Source of the DNA: Nocardia altamirensis NBRC 108246
GTDB taxonomy: Bacteria; Actinomycetota; Actinomycetes; Mycobacteriales; Mycobacteriaceae
Assembly: GCF_001612685.1 (NCBI RefSeq)
Contig: NZ_BDAY01000035.1
Location: 58,682-122,681, forward strand
Reading direction: 5' to 3'
Length of the DNA stretch: 64,000 nt
The position numbers and the translations under genes are program-made. Position 1 is the stretch's first letter; each line of letters starts with the position of its first letter. Positions 27,446 to 36,139 of this stretch are shown here, one piece after another. The notes under the pieces were generated by a model that made no database searches, had not been told where the DNA came from, and worked only from the letters and a program-made list of their open reading frames with translations.

Positions 27446-27865
27446 CTACTCCTTGGAGTAGTCGGTGCTCAACCAACGCTCGGGGCGCAGACGCACGAGC
27501 AGCGAGGTCGGGGTGAGGTTCTGATCGGTGAAGGCTTTGCCCTCGGCTTCGCCCAGGTATCGGACGGCGATGGCTGTCACGACGTCCGCCGTGGCCTGCT
27601 CGATGCTGGTCACCGTGCCCTCGACGGTGACGTACTTGTACGGCGGCTGCTCCGCCTGCGCGGTCAGCGAGAAACGCCCTGCCGCGCGGATCAGCTTTTC
27701 CTTGACCGATCCGGTCTCGGTCCAGATCAGCACCTCACCACCCGGCTCGTACCCGTACCAGATCGGCACCGCGAGCGGCGCGCGATCCGCCCGTTCGATC
27801 GCGATCACCCCCACATGTAGGTCAGCAAGAAACGCCTCACGTTCGTCGCTGGTCATCTTCGCCAT
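27446..27865 (-). CDS. Pyridoxamine 5'-phosphate oxidase-fold (split barrel) protein
   Basis: A 139-residue flavin-binding split-barrel protein. Typical parts are DLHVGVIAIERADRAPLAVPIWYGY, GEVLIWTETGSVKEKLI and VRYLGEAEGKAF. Members bind FMN, F420 or heme and reduce varied substrates; many mycobacterial ones are F420-dependent. The cofactor cannot be settled here. GGAAGG lies a few bases before the chosen ATG. Confidence 0.85.
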   Translation of the reverse strand: MAKMTSDEREAFLADLHVGVIAIERADRAPLAVPIWYGYEPGGEVLIWTETGSVKEKLIRAAGRFSLTAQAEQPPYKYVTVEGTVTSIEQATADVVTAIAVRYLGEAEGKAFTDQNLTPTSLLVRLRPERWLSTDYSKE

Positions 27866-28895
27866 GGAAATCCTTCCGGTCGGTGACACACGTCATACCG
27901 GCAAACCATCCGCAGGGCAGAAGTATTTCGCCATCGTCACGGCGGCTATCGTCGAGTAAGCACAGCCTCGCGCTCGCTGAACGGCGGCGGCTGTGAAATC
28001 CATCAGGACGAAAGCATGAAACTCATCGTGCCCGGTCCGGAACGCGCGCCGCTCTCCCGGCAACTCTCACCATGATCGGCCTACTTGCCTGCGCCCCTAC
28101 GGCTCTGCGTCACCGGCACGACAGGTGGGGTATCGAGCGCGTCTTCCCTGAACGCCGTCGCGTAACTCGTTGACGATGGCGGTGACCGCACCTCCGTCCG
28201 CGGTTACGCCGTTGCGGGTGCGGCACCCGGAAATAGCGCCTCCGTGGCCGCAGCCAGCCTCGGTCAGTCCGATCCGTCAGTCCGAACCCGATTCGGCGCC
28301 AGCAGGTTTCGCTCGTGTGGCCTTGGACATTGGTCGGCTGAGTTGGCGCCTGCTCTGTCCGGGGTGAGGTGGGGCAATGGGTGACTGGGTGCGCGTTGTC
28401 GTTGCGAGTATCGCTGTACTTCGAGGCGGCGGTCGGTCAGGGCAACGATATTGGCCCGGGGCAATCGAATGCGCGTCAGGTCAGCGCTTTTGGTGATGGA
28501 GATCCGGCTTCGGCGGTCGGAACAGTTGCAGCACAGCTGTTTTGCGGGCTGAACAATTGGGTGGAGCATAAGTGGAACGTAATTGGAGCATCATTGAAAG
28601 ATCATCGTTGCGTGAAGTGCGGCGGACGCTGATCGCGGTTGGGAGTCGGATGGTGAAATGCGCAAGTGGTGAACGCTTTTTGTTAATAAAGTTCGGCTCC
28701 AGCAGTCGGACAGCAGCCGTATCTGTTGTGTCTGCAACGCTTTAACCTCTTGTTCACTCGACGCGATGAGAATTCTCGAAAAGACAACGCTGCCTTGACA
28801 TCTCATGGATCCGAGGTTTGCCGTTGCCGAATGCACCACAGTGATTGGCGGAGAATGGGCGGCGGAGGATTCGTACGTTCGGTCGGGCGGAAAGA
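27866..28895. other. One-kilobase region without a convincing gene
   Basis: No frame has coding-like composition and recognisable homology. A 19-codon frame at about 28016 has an AGGA ribosome site (MKLIVPGPERAPLSRQLSP, then stop) and may be a gene remnant. From about 28550 to 28800 the DNA becomes clearly AT-richer. The stretch borders the ketosynthase pseudogene and looks like a decayed boundary. Confidence 0.5.
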
Positions 28896-29932
28896 GTGAC
28901 CGCTGCGACGGCCGACGAGGACATGCAGACCGCCGTGGCGGTCATCGGAATGGCTGCCCGGATACCCGGCGTCGCGAACCTCGACGAATTCCGGGCCGCG
29001 CTCGTCGCCGGCCGTGATTTGACCACCCGCCTCGACTCCCGACGCACGTACGGGGTAGTCGCCGACACCGAAAGGTTCGATGCCGCGTTTTTCGGGATCG
29101 CGCCGCGGGATGCAGAGCTGCTCGACCCGCAGAGTCGAGTTTTCCTCGAATGCGCTTGGGAGGCACTGGAATACGCTGGCTACGACCCCCACACCTACCC
29201 GGGTGCCATCGGTGTGTATGCCGGGAGTGGTGAAACGGACCATTACGCCGTGCTGCGCTCGCAGCGGCACCGGTTCCCGGAGACAACGGACGAACAACTC
29301 CGGCTCGCCGGCAGCCGGGACTTCCTCACCAGCCGACTGGCCTACACACTGAACCTGCGCGGCCCAGCCGTCACTGTGCATTCCGCCTGCTCCACCTCGC
29401 TCGTCGCTGTTCATCTGGCATGCCAGGCGTTGCTCGCTGGCGACTGCGAGATGGCCCTGGCCGGCGGGGTGACGCTGCGTGGCGCCGCAGGTCCCGGGGA
29501 GGACGACGACCTGCTGTCACCGGACGGTCGCTGTCGGCCGTTCGACGCGGATGCGGACGGAATGGTCGGCGCCGACGGGGCTGGAATCATCGTGCTCAAG
29601 CGGCTGCCCGACGCACTCGCCGACGGGGATCGCGTCGATGCGGTAATCCGTGGGTCGGCACTCAGCAATGACGGCTCCGACAAGGTGGGCTTCACCGCAC
29701 CGAGCGTGGACAGGTCGCCGCGATCCGCTCCGCACACCTGCTCGCCGGAGTCAGCCCGGGACGATCGGGTATGTCGAGGCGCACGGCTCCGGCACCACGA
29801 TCGGCGATGCGATCGAAGTCCGCGCATTGTCGGAGGCGTTCGGGCCGGGCTTGCCCCAGCGGTGCGTGCTCGGCTCCGTCAAGTCGAACATCGGTCACGC
29901 CGACACGGCAGCAGGCGTGCTCGGCCTGCGCC
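28896..29932 (+). pseudogene. Type I polyketide ketosynthase fragment with two frameshifts, truncated
   Basis: From the GTG at 28896 the frame reads a good beta-ketoacyl synthase domain: AVAVIGMAARIPGVANLDEF, LLDPQSRVFLECAWEALEYAGYDP (split here to two motifs), and the active Cys in TVHSACSTSLVAVHL. Near 29710 the frame breaks. The expected next segment (GQVAAIRSAHLLAGVSP) is in another frame, and a second break near 29758 leads into GTIGYVEAHGSGTTIGDAI with its catalytic His, then SNIGHADTAAGVLGL. Homology stops at about 29932, before the end of the domain; no AT, ACP or other domain follows. It is a relic, not a working PKS. Confidence 0.85.
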
Positions 29933-29934
29933 AC

Positions 29935-30400
29935 AGGTGTCGTTCGATGCGTCGATCGCGCCGCGGCAGAAGCCCGTCGTGGTGCCTTCCACGATCTGCT
30001 CCACGGCTACCGCACTCGCGATGCTCACGCAGACGATGGCGAGCAGCACAGTCGCGGGCCACGGATCGGGGATCACGCGACTCACCCCGACCGCCAGGTA
30101 ATAGACGGCCACCACCGTGACCAGGCCACGCCACGACGCCCATTGTTGTCCCGCAAGGAAATTCGCACCCGCCGAAGCGATGAGGAGGGTGGTCAGCGGG
30201 AGGTCGAGCTCGGTTCGCCATCTCGATTCTCCGGCAATCAAGACCGCGAGCAGGCCGATCCCCACCGCCAGCCGGGTCGGTGTCACCAGCCAGGCGATCG
30301 GCTGTTCGGGCAGGATGTTGACCGCACAGTTCAATGCGACGAGCGCGAGGCACAGCACAGCCACCGCGCGACCGGCAACGATTCGCAGGCCCGCACTCGG
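29935..30400 (-). pseudogene. N-terminal part of an O-antigen-ligase-like membrane protein, inverted relative to its C-terminal part
   Basis: On the minus strand a frame of about 155 residues encodes four hydrophobic helices (AVLCLALVALNCAVNIL, LVTPTRLAVGIGLLAVLIAG, LVTVVAVYYLAVGVSRVI, ATVLLAIVCVSIASAVAVEQ). It ends in a loop (TGFCRGAIDASNDTC) before running into the ketosynthase relic. This is the layout of the first half of a Wzy/O-antigen ligase family protein. The matching C-terminal half lies next to it on the opposite strand. Confidence 0.6.
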
Positions 30401-30972
30401 TGGGCGTCATGACCCGCGGCGGTGTCGGCTCGCGCGCCGACGTGTGGGTCGCGGGCATCAGCATCGCGGGGGAGCACCCGCTCGGCGTAGGGCCAGGGCG
30501 GGCCGGTGCGCATTTGAATGAGCGAACCACCGGACCCGAAACGTACCAGCACGCCCACAACCTGTGGCTGAACTACGCCATCGAGGCCGGGGTGGCCGGT
30601 CTGTGCGTGACGGTCGCCATAACCATCATCGGAGCTTGGATCGCGGTAGAGGCAAGTCGAATCGGATCCCACACCGCTCCCGCCGCCGGGGCGGGCCTCG
30701 CCGGGTTCGTCATCATGAACCTTGCCGACACCCCCTCCAACAATCAGCGCCTTGCCTTCATGACCGCGATAGTCCTCGGCGTCCTCATCGTCCGGCGCAC
30801 CCGCCCGCAACCTCCGCCGCGGCCGCGCGCGGCATCGATGTTCGACGTGACGATGGAACTTCCCCGCGTCACTGTCACTTCGTATCCCACACCGCGCGAG
30901 CGTCAAAGGAATCCTAGGTGGCGTTTGCCGCGCCGCCCCGCCGGTGCGGAGCAGCGCGACTTCGGTCAGTAG
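30400..30972 (+). pseudogene. C-terminal part of an O-antigen-ligase-like membrane protein
   Basis: The plus-strand frame contains GGVGSRADVWVAGISIAGEHPLGVGPGRAG then TYQHAHNLWLNYAIEAGVAGL, which is the conserved Wzy_C periplasmic loop and following helix. Two further hydrophobic helices and a proline/arginine-rich tail close it. There is no N-terminal half on this strand: the sequence before about 30400 is the inverted first half. An inversion with loss of the middle part explains the arrangement. Confidence 0.6.
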
Positions 30973-31295
30973 GCCCCGCGCGGATTCCTGCCGAAGTAGG
31001 CGGAGCGACCAAACCCAGGTAACCGTTTCTGGGTAGTAGTCGTTGCCGCCCAGGCAATGGACGGGTCGGCTGCCCCGCCTCGATGTGATTCAGATCACAC
31101 TTGTTGTCGGCAATCTCGGGCGCTGTCCGTCGCGACTCCGTGGTGAAGACATCTGTGGGCTCAACGCTTGCCCTGCTTCAACCTGATGCGCTCGGACCGC
31201 CCGCTGTCGAGGGCGGCCGGGGCGAGTTCTGGGTTCCGGCCCGACTACACAACATTCGAGACGTTCTGCGTCGAAATTTCCTGGAGGTTGCCTGG
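30973..31295. other. Upstream region of the cyclopropane-synthase-like gene
   Basis: An in-frame extension exists from 31101, but homology and the ribosome site place the start at 31296. This stretch therefore seems to be promoter region. It contains a CRP-type palindrome at 31084-31099. Confidence 0.55.
31084..31099. promoter_or_regulatory. CRP/GlxR-type binding site
   Basis: TGTGATTCAGATCACA is a perfect match to the CRP-family consensus TGTGA-N6-TCACA. It lies about 200 bases before the start of the methyltransferase gene at 31296. Actinobacterial CRP/GlxR proteins use nearly the same site. Confidence 0.6.
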
Positions 31296-32201
31296 ATGAG
31301 CCGTCACGCGCCGTTCTATGCCGAAGTTCAGTCTCACTACGACCTTTCCGACGAGTTCTTCGCGTTGTTTCTCGACCCGACTCGTACGTATAGCTGCGCA
31401 TATTGGAAGCAGACCGGATATACGCTGGAGCAGGCTCAACTTGCAAAAATAGATCTCGCGCTGGAAAAATGCGACCTGCGCCCAGGGATGACGTTGCTCG
31501 ACATCGGATGCGGCTGGGGCGCGACAATGCTTCGTGCGCTGCAAAAATACGATATCCGCGTTATCGGTCTGACGCTGAGCCGCAATCAGTGCGACTATGT
31601 GCAAAGCAAGTTGCACGGTCTGCATGGAGAGGTGTATCTACAGGGCTGGGAAGAATTCAACGGGCAAGTCGATCGAATTGTGAGTATCGGTGCCTTCGAG
31701 CACTTCCGGCAGGAGCGTTATGAAGATTTCTTCGAATTCGCCTATCGGGCGATGCCTGCGGATGGGCTCATGCTGCTGCACACGATCGTTGGGTACGGGC
31801 TGAATCATCTGCGGGCGAACGGCATACCGCTTACCAGACAAGATATCGACTTCATGCGTTTCATCCGCACGGCAATATTTCCTGGTGGCCAGCTCCCGCT
31901 CCCGTGGGGACCTGTTCCGCGTGGCGTTCGTGAATATGCGGAGTCGGCGGGTTTCGATGTCACTCGCATCCATCCGCTGCGGTTGCACTACGCGAAGACG
32001 CTGGATCGATGGGCCGCCGCTCTGCACGAGAAGAGAGGTGAGGCCGTTGCATTGGTTGGTGAGGAGACGTTCGATACCTACATTCGGTATTTCACCGGAT
32101 GTGCCCATCATTTCCGCGCTGGGCACATAGACGTCATGCAGTTCACCTGTTCAAAGACTCCGGCCGATACCCCGAGCAACAGTCCACAAATATTCGCGTA
32201 G
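31296..32201 (+). CDS. Cyclopropane-fatty-acyl-phospholipid synthase family methyltransferase
   Basis: A 301-residue SAM-dependent methyltransferase of the mycolic-acid cyclopropane synthase group. HYDLSDEFFALFLDPTRTYSCAYW opens the domain; the SAM motif LLDIGCGWG is at residues 67-75; and IVSIGAFEHF and FFEFAYRAMPADGLMLLHT follow. Members act on the double bond of lipids, but relatives also methylate natural products. GGAGG lies 9 bases before the chosen ATG. Base composition is AT-richer than most of the window. It may be the left end of the peptide cluster or a separate lipid gene. Confidence 0.86.
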   Translation: MSRHAPFYAEVQSHYDLSDEFFALFLDPTRTYSCAYWKQTGYTLEQAQLAKIDLALEKCDLRPGMTLLDIGCGWGATMLRALQKYDIRVIGLTLSRNQCDYVQSKLHGLHGEVYLQGWEEFNGQVDRIVSIGAFEHFRQERYEDFFEFAYRAMPADGLMLLHTIVGYGLNHLRANGIPLTRQDIDFMRFIRTAIFPGGQLPLPWGPVPRGVREYAESAGFDVTRIHPLRLHYAKTLDRWAAALHEKRGEAVALVGEETFDTYIRYFTGCAHHFRAGHIDVMQFTCSKTPADTPSNSPQIFA

Positions 32202-32271
32202 GCAGCGGGTATCCGGAACAGCAGGTGAGGACAGCCGATGGAACCAATCTTTGCGAAGAGGGAGCGTGACC

Positions 32272-32622
32272 ATGACTGCGCGGGATTGGCGAGCCGGCGT
32301 GACTCGAGCGGCGGCATTGACCGTCGCCGCCGAGTCGTTCCTGGTCGCCCGAATCGGTGCGGAGCTGCGTCAGGCCGCCGAGGTGGCAATGGACGATGCC
32401 GCGGCCGGGACACGGCTGGCGGCGGAGGCGCAGGCCAAGGCGACATTGCTCGCGATCTACCGGTCTGCTCGCGACGAGGTGAACATCGCTTTCGCGGCAG
32501 GCGGGGGTCTTGCAGAAGGCGACCCGGCTGTTGTTGCCCGGGAGCGCGCGTTCAGGGAAGTGCTGGATCTTGTCCTGGAGGTTTACCGATACTATCCCGA
32601 CTTCGACGAGTCCTGGATCTGA
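32272..32622 (+). CDS. Small hypothetical protein
   Basis: A 116-residue, mostly helical protein with an ATG and a GGGAG site 7 bases upstream. It follows the methyltransferase gene by 70 bases on the same strand, so the two may be co-transcribed. The sequence is alanine-rich (AAALTVAAESFLVARIGAEL; ending VYRYYPDFDESWI). No family recognised. Confidence 0.6.
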   Translation: MTARDWRAGVTRAAALTVAAESFLVARIGAELRQAAEVAMDDAAAGTRLAAEAQAKATLLAIYRSARDEVNIAFAAGGGLAEGDPAVVARERAFREVLDLVLEVYRYYPDFDESWI

Positions 32623-32777
32623 CGCCTGGAGAACGGCATCTGAGGCAAGGATGTGCTCATTCCGATTTCCCTGCCCTGGGCGCTTGTCGCCTCGCCATAC
32701 CCGCTGTCGCGCATCGCCGCCATCTCGAGGGCGACCGGTTTGGCTGTGATCGGTTCCGTCACGCAGTGTTTGCTTCA

Positions 32778-34001
32778 TCACCGACACACTGAAACATTCA
32801 GTATCGCCGGACCGTTGATGAAGTTGGAACGCAGCCACCTCACATCTCCATCGACCTCGAGCCGCAACTTTCGATCAACTAGCTGACGAAAGAACAGATC
32901 AAGCTCCATCGCCGCTAGGGGCGCACCGACACATCGATGTACTCCGTGCCCGTACGCCAAATGCCTGTTCGGCGTACGCAGGATGTCGAATGCGTCAGGG
33001 TCGCGGAACACCTCCTGATCCCTATTGGCAGACACATTCCACAAGGTAACCAGATCGCCCCTCTTGATGGTGGTACCATTCAGTTCGAAATCACGGGTAC
33101 ATTTTCGAAGTACGTAGCAATTCGTGGAGGCCCATCGCAGAATTTCATTTACTGCATCATCCATTAGTTCCGGCCGCTCGAGTAGCGTGTTATACGCCGA
33201 CTTGTGCTCCGAGAACAAGAACACGCCCGTACTGGCGGTATACGACGATGTTTCGTTACCGCCTACAGCAAGGTTCATGCAATTGAACAGTATTTCCTCG
33301 TCGGTCAGAGTGTACCCATCTACCTTTGCGTTCAGTAGATAGGTGATGAAATCATCACTCGGATTATCACGACGATACTCCAACTCGTCATCGAAGAAGC
33401 CGAGCATGTCGGCGTGAATTGAACTCAATCGAAGTTCATTACCATTCAACGATCCACCATAGAACGGGTCCTCGATACCGATCATCGACCTCGTCATGGC
33501 GATTAATTCCCTGGCTCGCGAAGAGGAGATTCCGAATATCGCCATCAGTGCACCCATCGGGAGGCAGAGGCTTAGATCTTCACTGACGCTACCGCCTCCC
33601 TCGCGCTCGACCTTGTCAAGCGCCGCCGCCAACAGATTTCTTGTCTCCGTCCGCGCACGATCTACATATGGGGCCGATGTGGTAATCCGTACTAGTTTGC
33701 GAAGCACTCGGTGTCGCGGCAGATCTGACGCAACGAGCATCTTGTTTGCTGCCGTGTCCGTATTGGCGGACCCATACGATCCGCCGAGTATCGGTCCGAC
33801 GGTTGACGTGAGTCCCTGATGGTTGACATAGCACGCATAAACGTCGTCATATCGAGTTACCGCCCAGAACCCTTGATGGCGTCTGGGTTCGTTCCAGAAT
33901 ATCGGCGAGTTCTCCCGCAAATAGCTGAATACTTCGTAATGCGCCCTGTTCTCGAAAATTCGAGTATCAGTGAGATCGATAAGATCTGCGGTGTTCGACA
34001 T
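32778..34001 (-). CDS. Cytochrome P450
   Basis: A 407-residue P450. The heme ligand is Cys357 in HLAYGHGVHRCVGAPLA; the usual Phe of the FGxGxHxC motif is replaced by Tyr. The I-helix shows NLAVGGNETSS and the ExxR motif is NEILRWA. It starts 2 bases after the stop of the A-PCP gene, so it is translationally coupled to it. A P450 paired with a free-standing A-PCP protein commonly hydroxylates the amino acid on the carrier, as NovI does with NovH; that role is inference here. The gene is notably AT-rich compared with the rest of the cluster. Confidence 0.92.
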   Translation of the reverse strand: MSNTADLIDLTDTRIFENRAHYEVFSYLRENSPIFWNEPRRHQGFWAVTRYDDVYACYVNHQGLTSTVGPILGGSYGSANTDTAANKMLVASDLPRHRVLRKLVRITTSAPYVDRARTETRNLLAAALDKVEREGGGSVSEDLSLCLPMGALMAIFGISSSRARELIAMTRSMIGIEDPFYGGSLNGNELRLSSIHADMLGFFDDELEYRRDNPSDDFITYLLNAKVDGYTLTDEEILFNCMNLAVGGNETSSYTASTGVFLFSEHKSAYNTLLERPELMDDAVNEILRWASTNCYVLRKCTRDFELNGTTIKRGDLVTLWNVSANRDQEVFRDPDAFDILRTPNRHLAYGHGVHRCVGAPLAAMELDLFFRQLVDRKLRLEVDGDVRWLRSNFINGPAILNVSVCR

Positions 34002-34003
34002 CG

Positions 34004-35800
34004 TCAGCAATTCGCCGCAATAGTAGCGAGTTCGCGTACGGTGCGTGAAGTAAGGACATCTCTCTGTTCGATCTTGGCGTCCAGCTCCTTGTTCACCCGA
34101 CGCTGGACCCGGAAGGCGATAAGTGAGTTACCGCCCAAGTCATAGAAATCATCTGTCACGCCGATATGCTCTACCGGCAGAAGCTCCTTCCATATGCGCA
34201 AGATCTCGACTTCGAGAGTGCTGACTGGCGGAACTTGCTTCGATCGTCGAGCGACGTACTCGGCCGCCAAGGTGCTCAATGCGTGATCATTTCGTTTACC
34301 GTGCGGCGTTATCGGAAATTCGCTCAGGCGCGCGAACATCGCTGGCACCATATAGTCTGGAAGCCTGCTCTCCACCTCGCGCCTGATATCACCCATCGAC
34401 AGGCGATTCGGCCCGACAACAAATGCGACAAGTTGTCTGTCGGCACCTTCACCAACCGCAATGGTGGCACACCTGTCCACTCCCGGCACCTGCAAGATGA
34501 CTGTTTCAGTCTCTCTGGGTTCGACTCGGTAGCCTCGGATTTTCACCTGACTATCCAGTCTCCCACGAAAATGAACGATACCCCTCTTGTCCACACTTCC
34601 TCGATCGCCCGTCGCGTACAGAAGTCCACCTGATCCATATGGATCCCGGATGAAACGCTCCGCTGTGCGCGACTCGTCGCGAAAGTATCCTGGAGAGAGG
34701 GTATCGCCGCCGATATAGATCTGCCCGATGGCATCGGTCGTGCACTCGTTCAGTTCATGGTCAAGGATGCGTATTGTCACGCCGTTGAGTGGAAAGCCGA
34801 TCGGCACTTCGTTGAGCTCTGAGTCTGAGATTTCGACACGGTAACATGTGCATGCGACCGTAGCCTCAGTTGGCCCGTACAGATTGTACAACTCGCCGCC
34901 GAAGGCTCCCGCGAAGAGATTCCCACATTCCCGGGGGGATACTACATCCCCACCGACGCATAGGATCCGCAGGTTGGAAAACGTACTTGCGTCACTGCTC
35001 ATAATATGATTGAAAGCCATGGACGGAACAAGCATTACGGACACGTTTCGCGTTCGCAACTCGCGAGCGATATCCGTATTCAGCAGTTCCGAAAGCGTCT
35101 CCATGACGACAATCTGGGCGCCCGACTTCATCGCTGACCACATCTCGTATTGAAATGCGTCAAATGAAATGCTGGAAATGTGGGCAATGGTGTCATCAGG
35201 TCGAATTTTCGGCAGTCCGCTGTTTGTGATGAAGGACGCCAGGTTATTGTGAGTAAGCATAACGGGCTTCGGCTCGCCTGATGAACCGGAGGTGAAGAGT
35301 ATGCAAGCCAAATCATTGGGTCGCACGTCGGTATCTTGTGTCAGGAGGGGCTTCCCGAGCGCCTGTCGGTAGTCCAAGACTGCGACCGTATCCGCTACGT
35401 AATCCTCCCCGGTTCCGCTGCCTGTGAACACGGCGACGGCAGCAGAACGTGTGATCATGTACTCTCGGCGTTTACGTGGGAGAAGCGGGTCGATCGGCAC
35501 GTATGTGCAGCCGGCTTTCAATATTCCGAGAATGATCGGGAATATCTCCGGATGTCGGCCGACAGATACTGCAACCCTGCTTCCGGTTCGGACTCTGTTT
35601 TCTGTCAAGAGAGTGGCGATACGCTTCGCATTCGCATCGAGATCGGCATATGTCATTGCTGTCCGACTGTCCGAAACGGCGACCCTGTCGCCGTAATCGT
35701 TTACCGTCCCGCTGACCAACGTGAGTAGATCTGTAGGTGCGATCGCGGCAGGCTTGTTTTCGGTGATCTTCGAGCCTTCGGTTGGTTCCCGATAATTCAT
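34004..35800 (-). CDS. Free-standing NRPS adenylation-PCP didomain protein
   Basis: A 598-residue protein: A domain at about 20-510, PCP at about 525-595. Motifs: A3 LFTSGSSGEPKPVMLTH, A5 LYNLYGPTEATV, A7 LLYATGDRGSVDKRG, A8 QVKIRGYRVEPRETE, A10 TPHGKRNDHAL. The PCP attachment site is Ser559 in DLGGNSLIAFRV. By alignment with the GrsA pocket I read the ten-residue code as roughly D-A-Y-L-L-V-L-V-A-K, which I cannot assign safely. No C or TE domain is present, so it loads one amino acid for work in trans, most likely by the coupled P450. GGAGAT precedes the ATG. The DNA is AT-rich. Confidence 0.9.
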   Translation of the reverse strand: MNYREPTEGSKITENKPAAIAPTDLLTLVSGTVNDYGDRVAVSDSRTAMTYADLDANAKRIATLLTENRVRTGSRVAVSVGRHPEIFPIILGILKAGCTYVPIDPLLPRKRREYMITRSAAVAVFTGSGTGEDYVADTVAVLDYRQALGKPLLTQDTDVRPNDLACILFTSGSSGEPKPVMLTHNNLASFITNSGLPKIRPDDTIAHISSISFDAFQYEMWSAMKSGAQIVVMETLSELLNTDIARELRTRNVSVMLVPSMAFNHIMSSDASTFSNLRILCVGGDVVSPRECGNLFAGAFGGELYNLYGPTEATVACTCYRVEISDSELNEVPIGFPLNGVTIRILDHELNECTTDAIGQIYIGGDTLSPGYFRDESRTAERFIRDPYGSGGLLYATGDRGSVDKRGIVHFRGRLDSQVKIRGYRVEPRETETVILQVPGVDRCATIAVGEGADRQLVAFVVGPNRLSMGDIRREVESRLPDYMVPAMFARLSEFPITPHGKRNDHALSTLAAEYVARRSKQVPPVSTLEVEILRIWKELLPVEHIGVTDDFYDLGGNSLIAFRVQRRVNKELDAKIEQRDVLTSRTVRELATIAANC

Positions 35801-35933
35801 ATCATCTCCTGAAATCAATTCACTACCTCTCCGCCTGAAATGTTGAGGCATGCTTCCGATAGTGCATGGATCCTTTTGCGGGAACAGCTTTCACTGCTGT
35901 CGTGCCTCCGATCGAGATAGTTCTCTTGCAATC

Positions 35934-35956
35934 CCTGCCCGGTCGTACCGGGCAGG
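35934..35956. repeat. Inverted repeat with 10-bp arms
   Basis: CCTGCCCGGT and ACCGGGCAGG pair perfectly around CGT. It is 134-156 bases upstream of the A-PCP ATG. It could be an operator sharing the ACCGGG core with the neighbouring conserved element, or an attenuator or terminator of upstream transcription. Confidence 0.5.
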
Positions 35957-36020
35957 TCGTCCGGCACGTCTTCAATTGTCGGGAACCCGGGTCGAGAGCA
36001 CATCGGACCTCGCCCCAGCC

Positions 36021-36065
36021 ATACCGGGAAAAATTCCCGGCTGGACCGGGTACACAACCCTGTCG
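36021..36065. promoter_or_regulatory. Cluster promoter element, copy 1
   Basis: It contains the inverted repeat CCGGGAA-AAA-TTCCCGG (36024-36040), then ACCGGG, then ACCCTGTCG. The same arrangement with about three quarters identity recurs at 42075-42119 in the same orientation, each time upstream of a minus-strand operon of the cluster. A shared regulator binding site is the simplest explanation. Confidence 0.65.
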
Positions 36066-36139
36066 CTCGGGCACAGGTTCCACCAACGATGCTTCAGGCG
36101 GCCGAGCCGCCCGAAGAGGGCGCCACCACCACAACATGG

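Larger units (their letters stand above)
35801..36139. other. Promoter region of the A-PCP/P450 operon, rich in inverted repeats
   Basis: No gene fits in this gap between the carboxylic acid reductase stop and the A-PCP start (both on the minus strand). It contains a 10-bp perfect hairpin at 35934-35956 and the conserved element at 36021-36065. Confidence 0.6.

Noticed and set aside
28896..29700. A working polyketide synthase as part of the peptide cluster
   Set aside because: Two frameshifts, a truncated KS and no AT or ACP domain make it non-functional as given.
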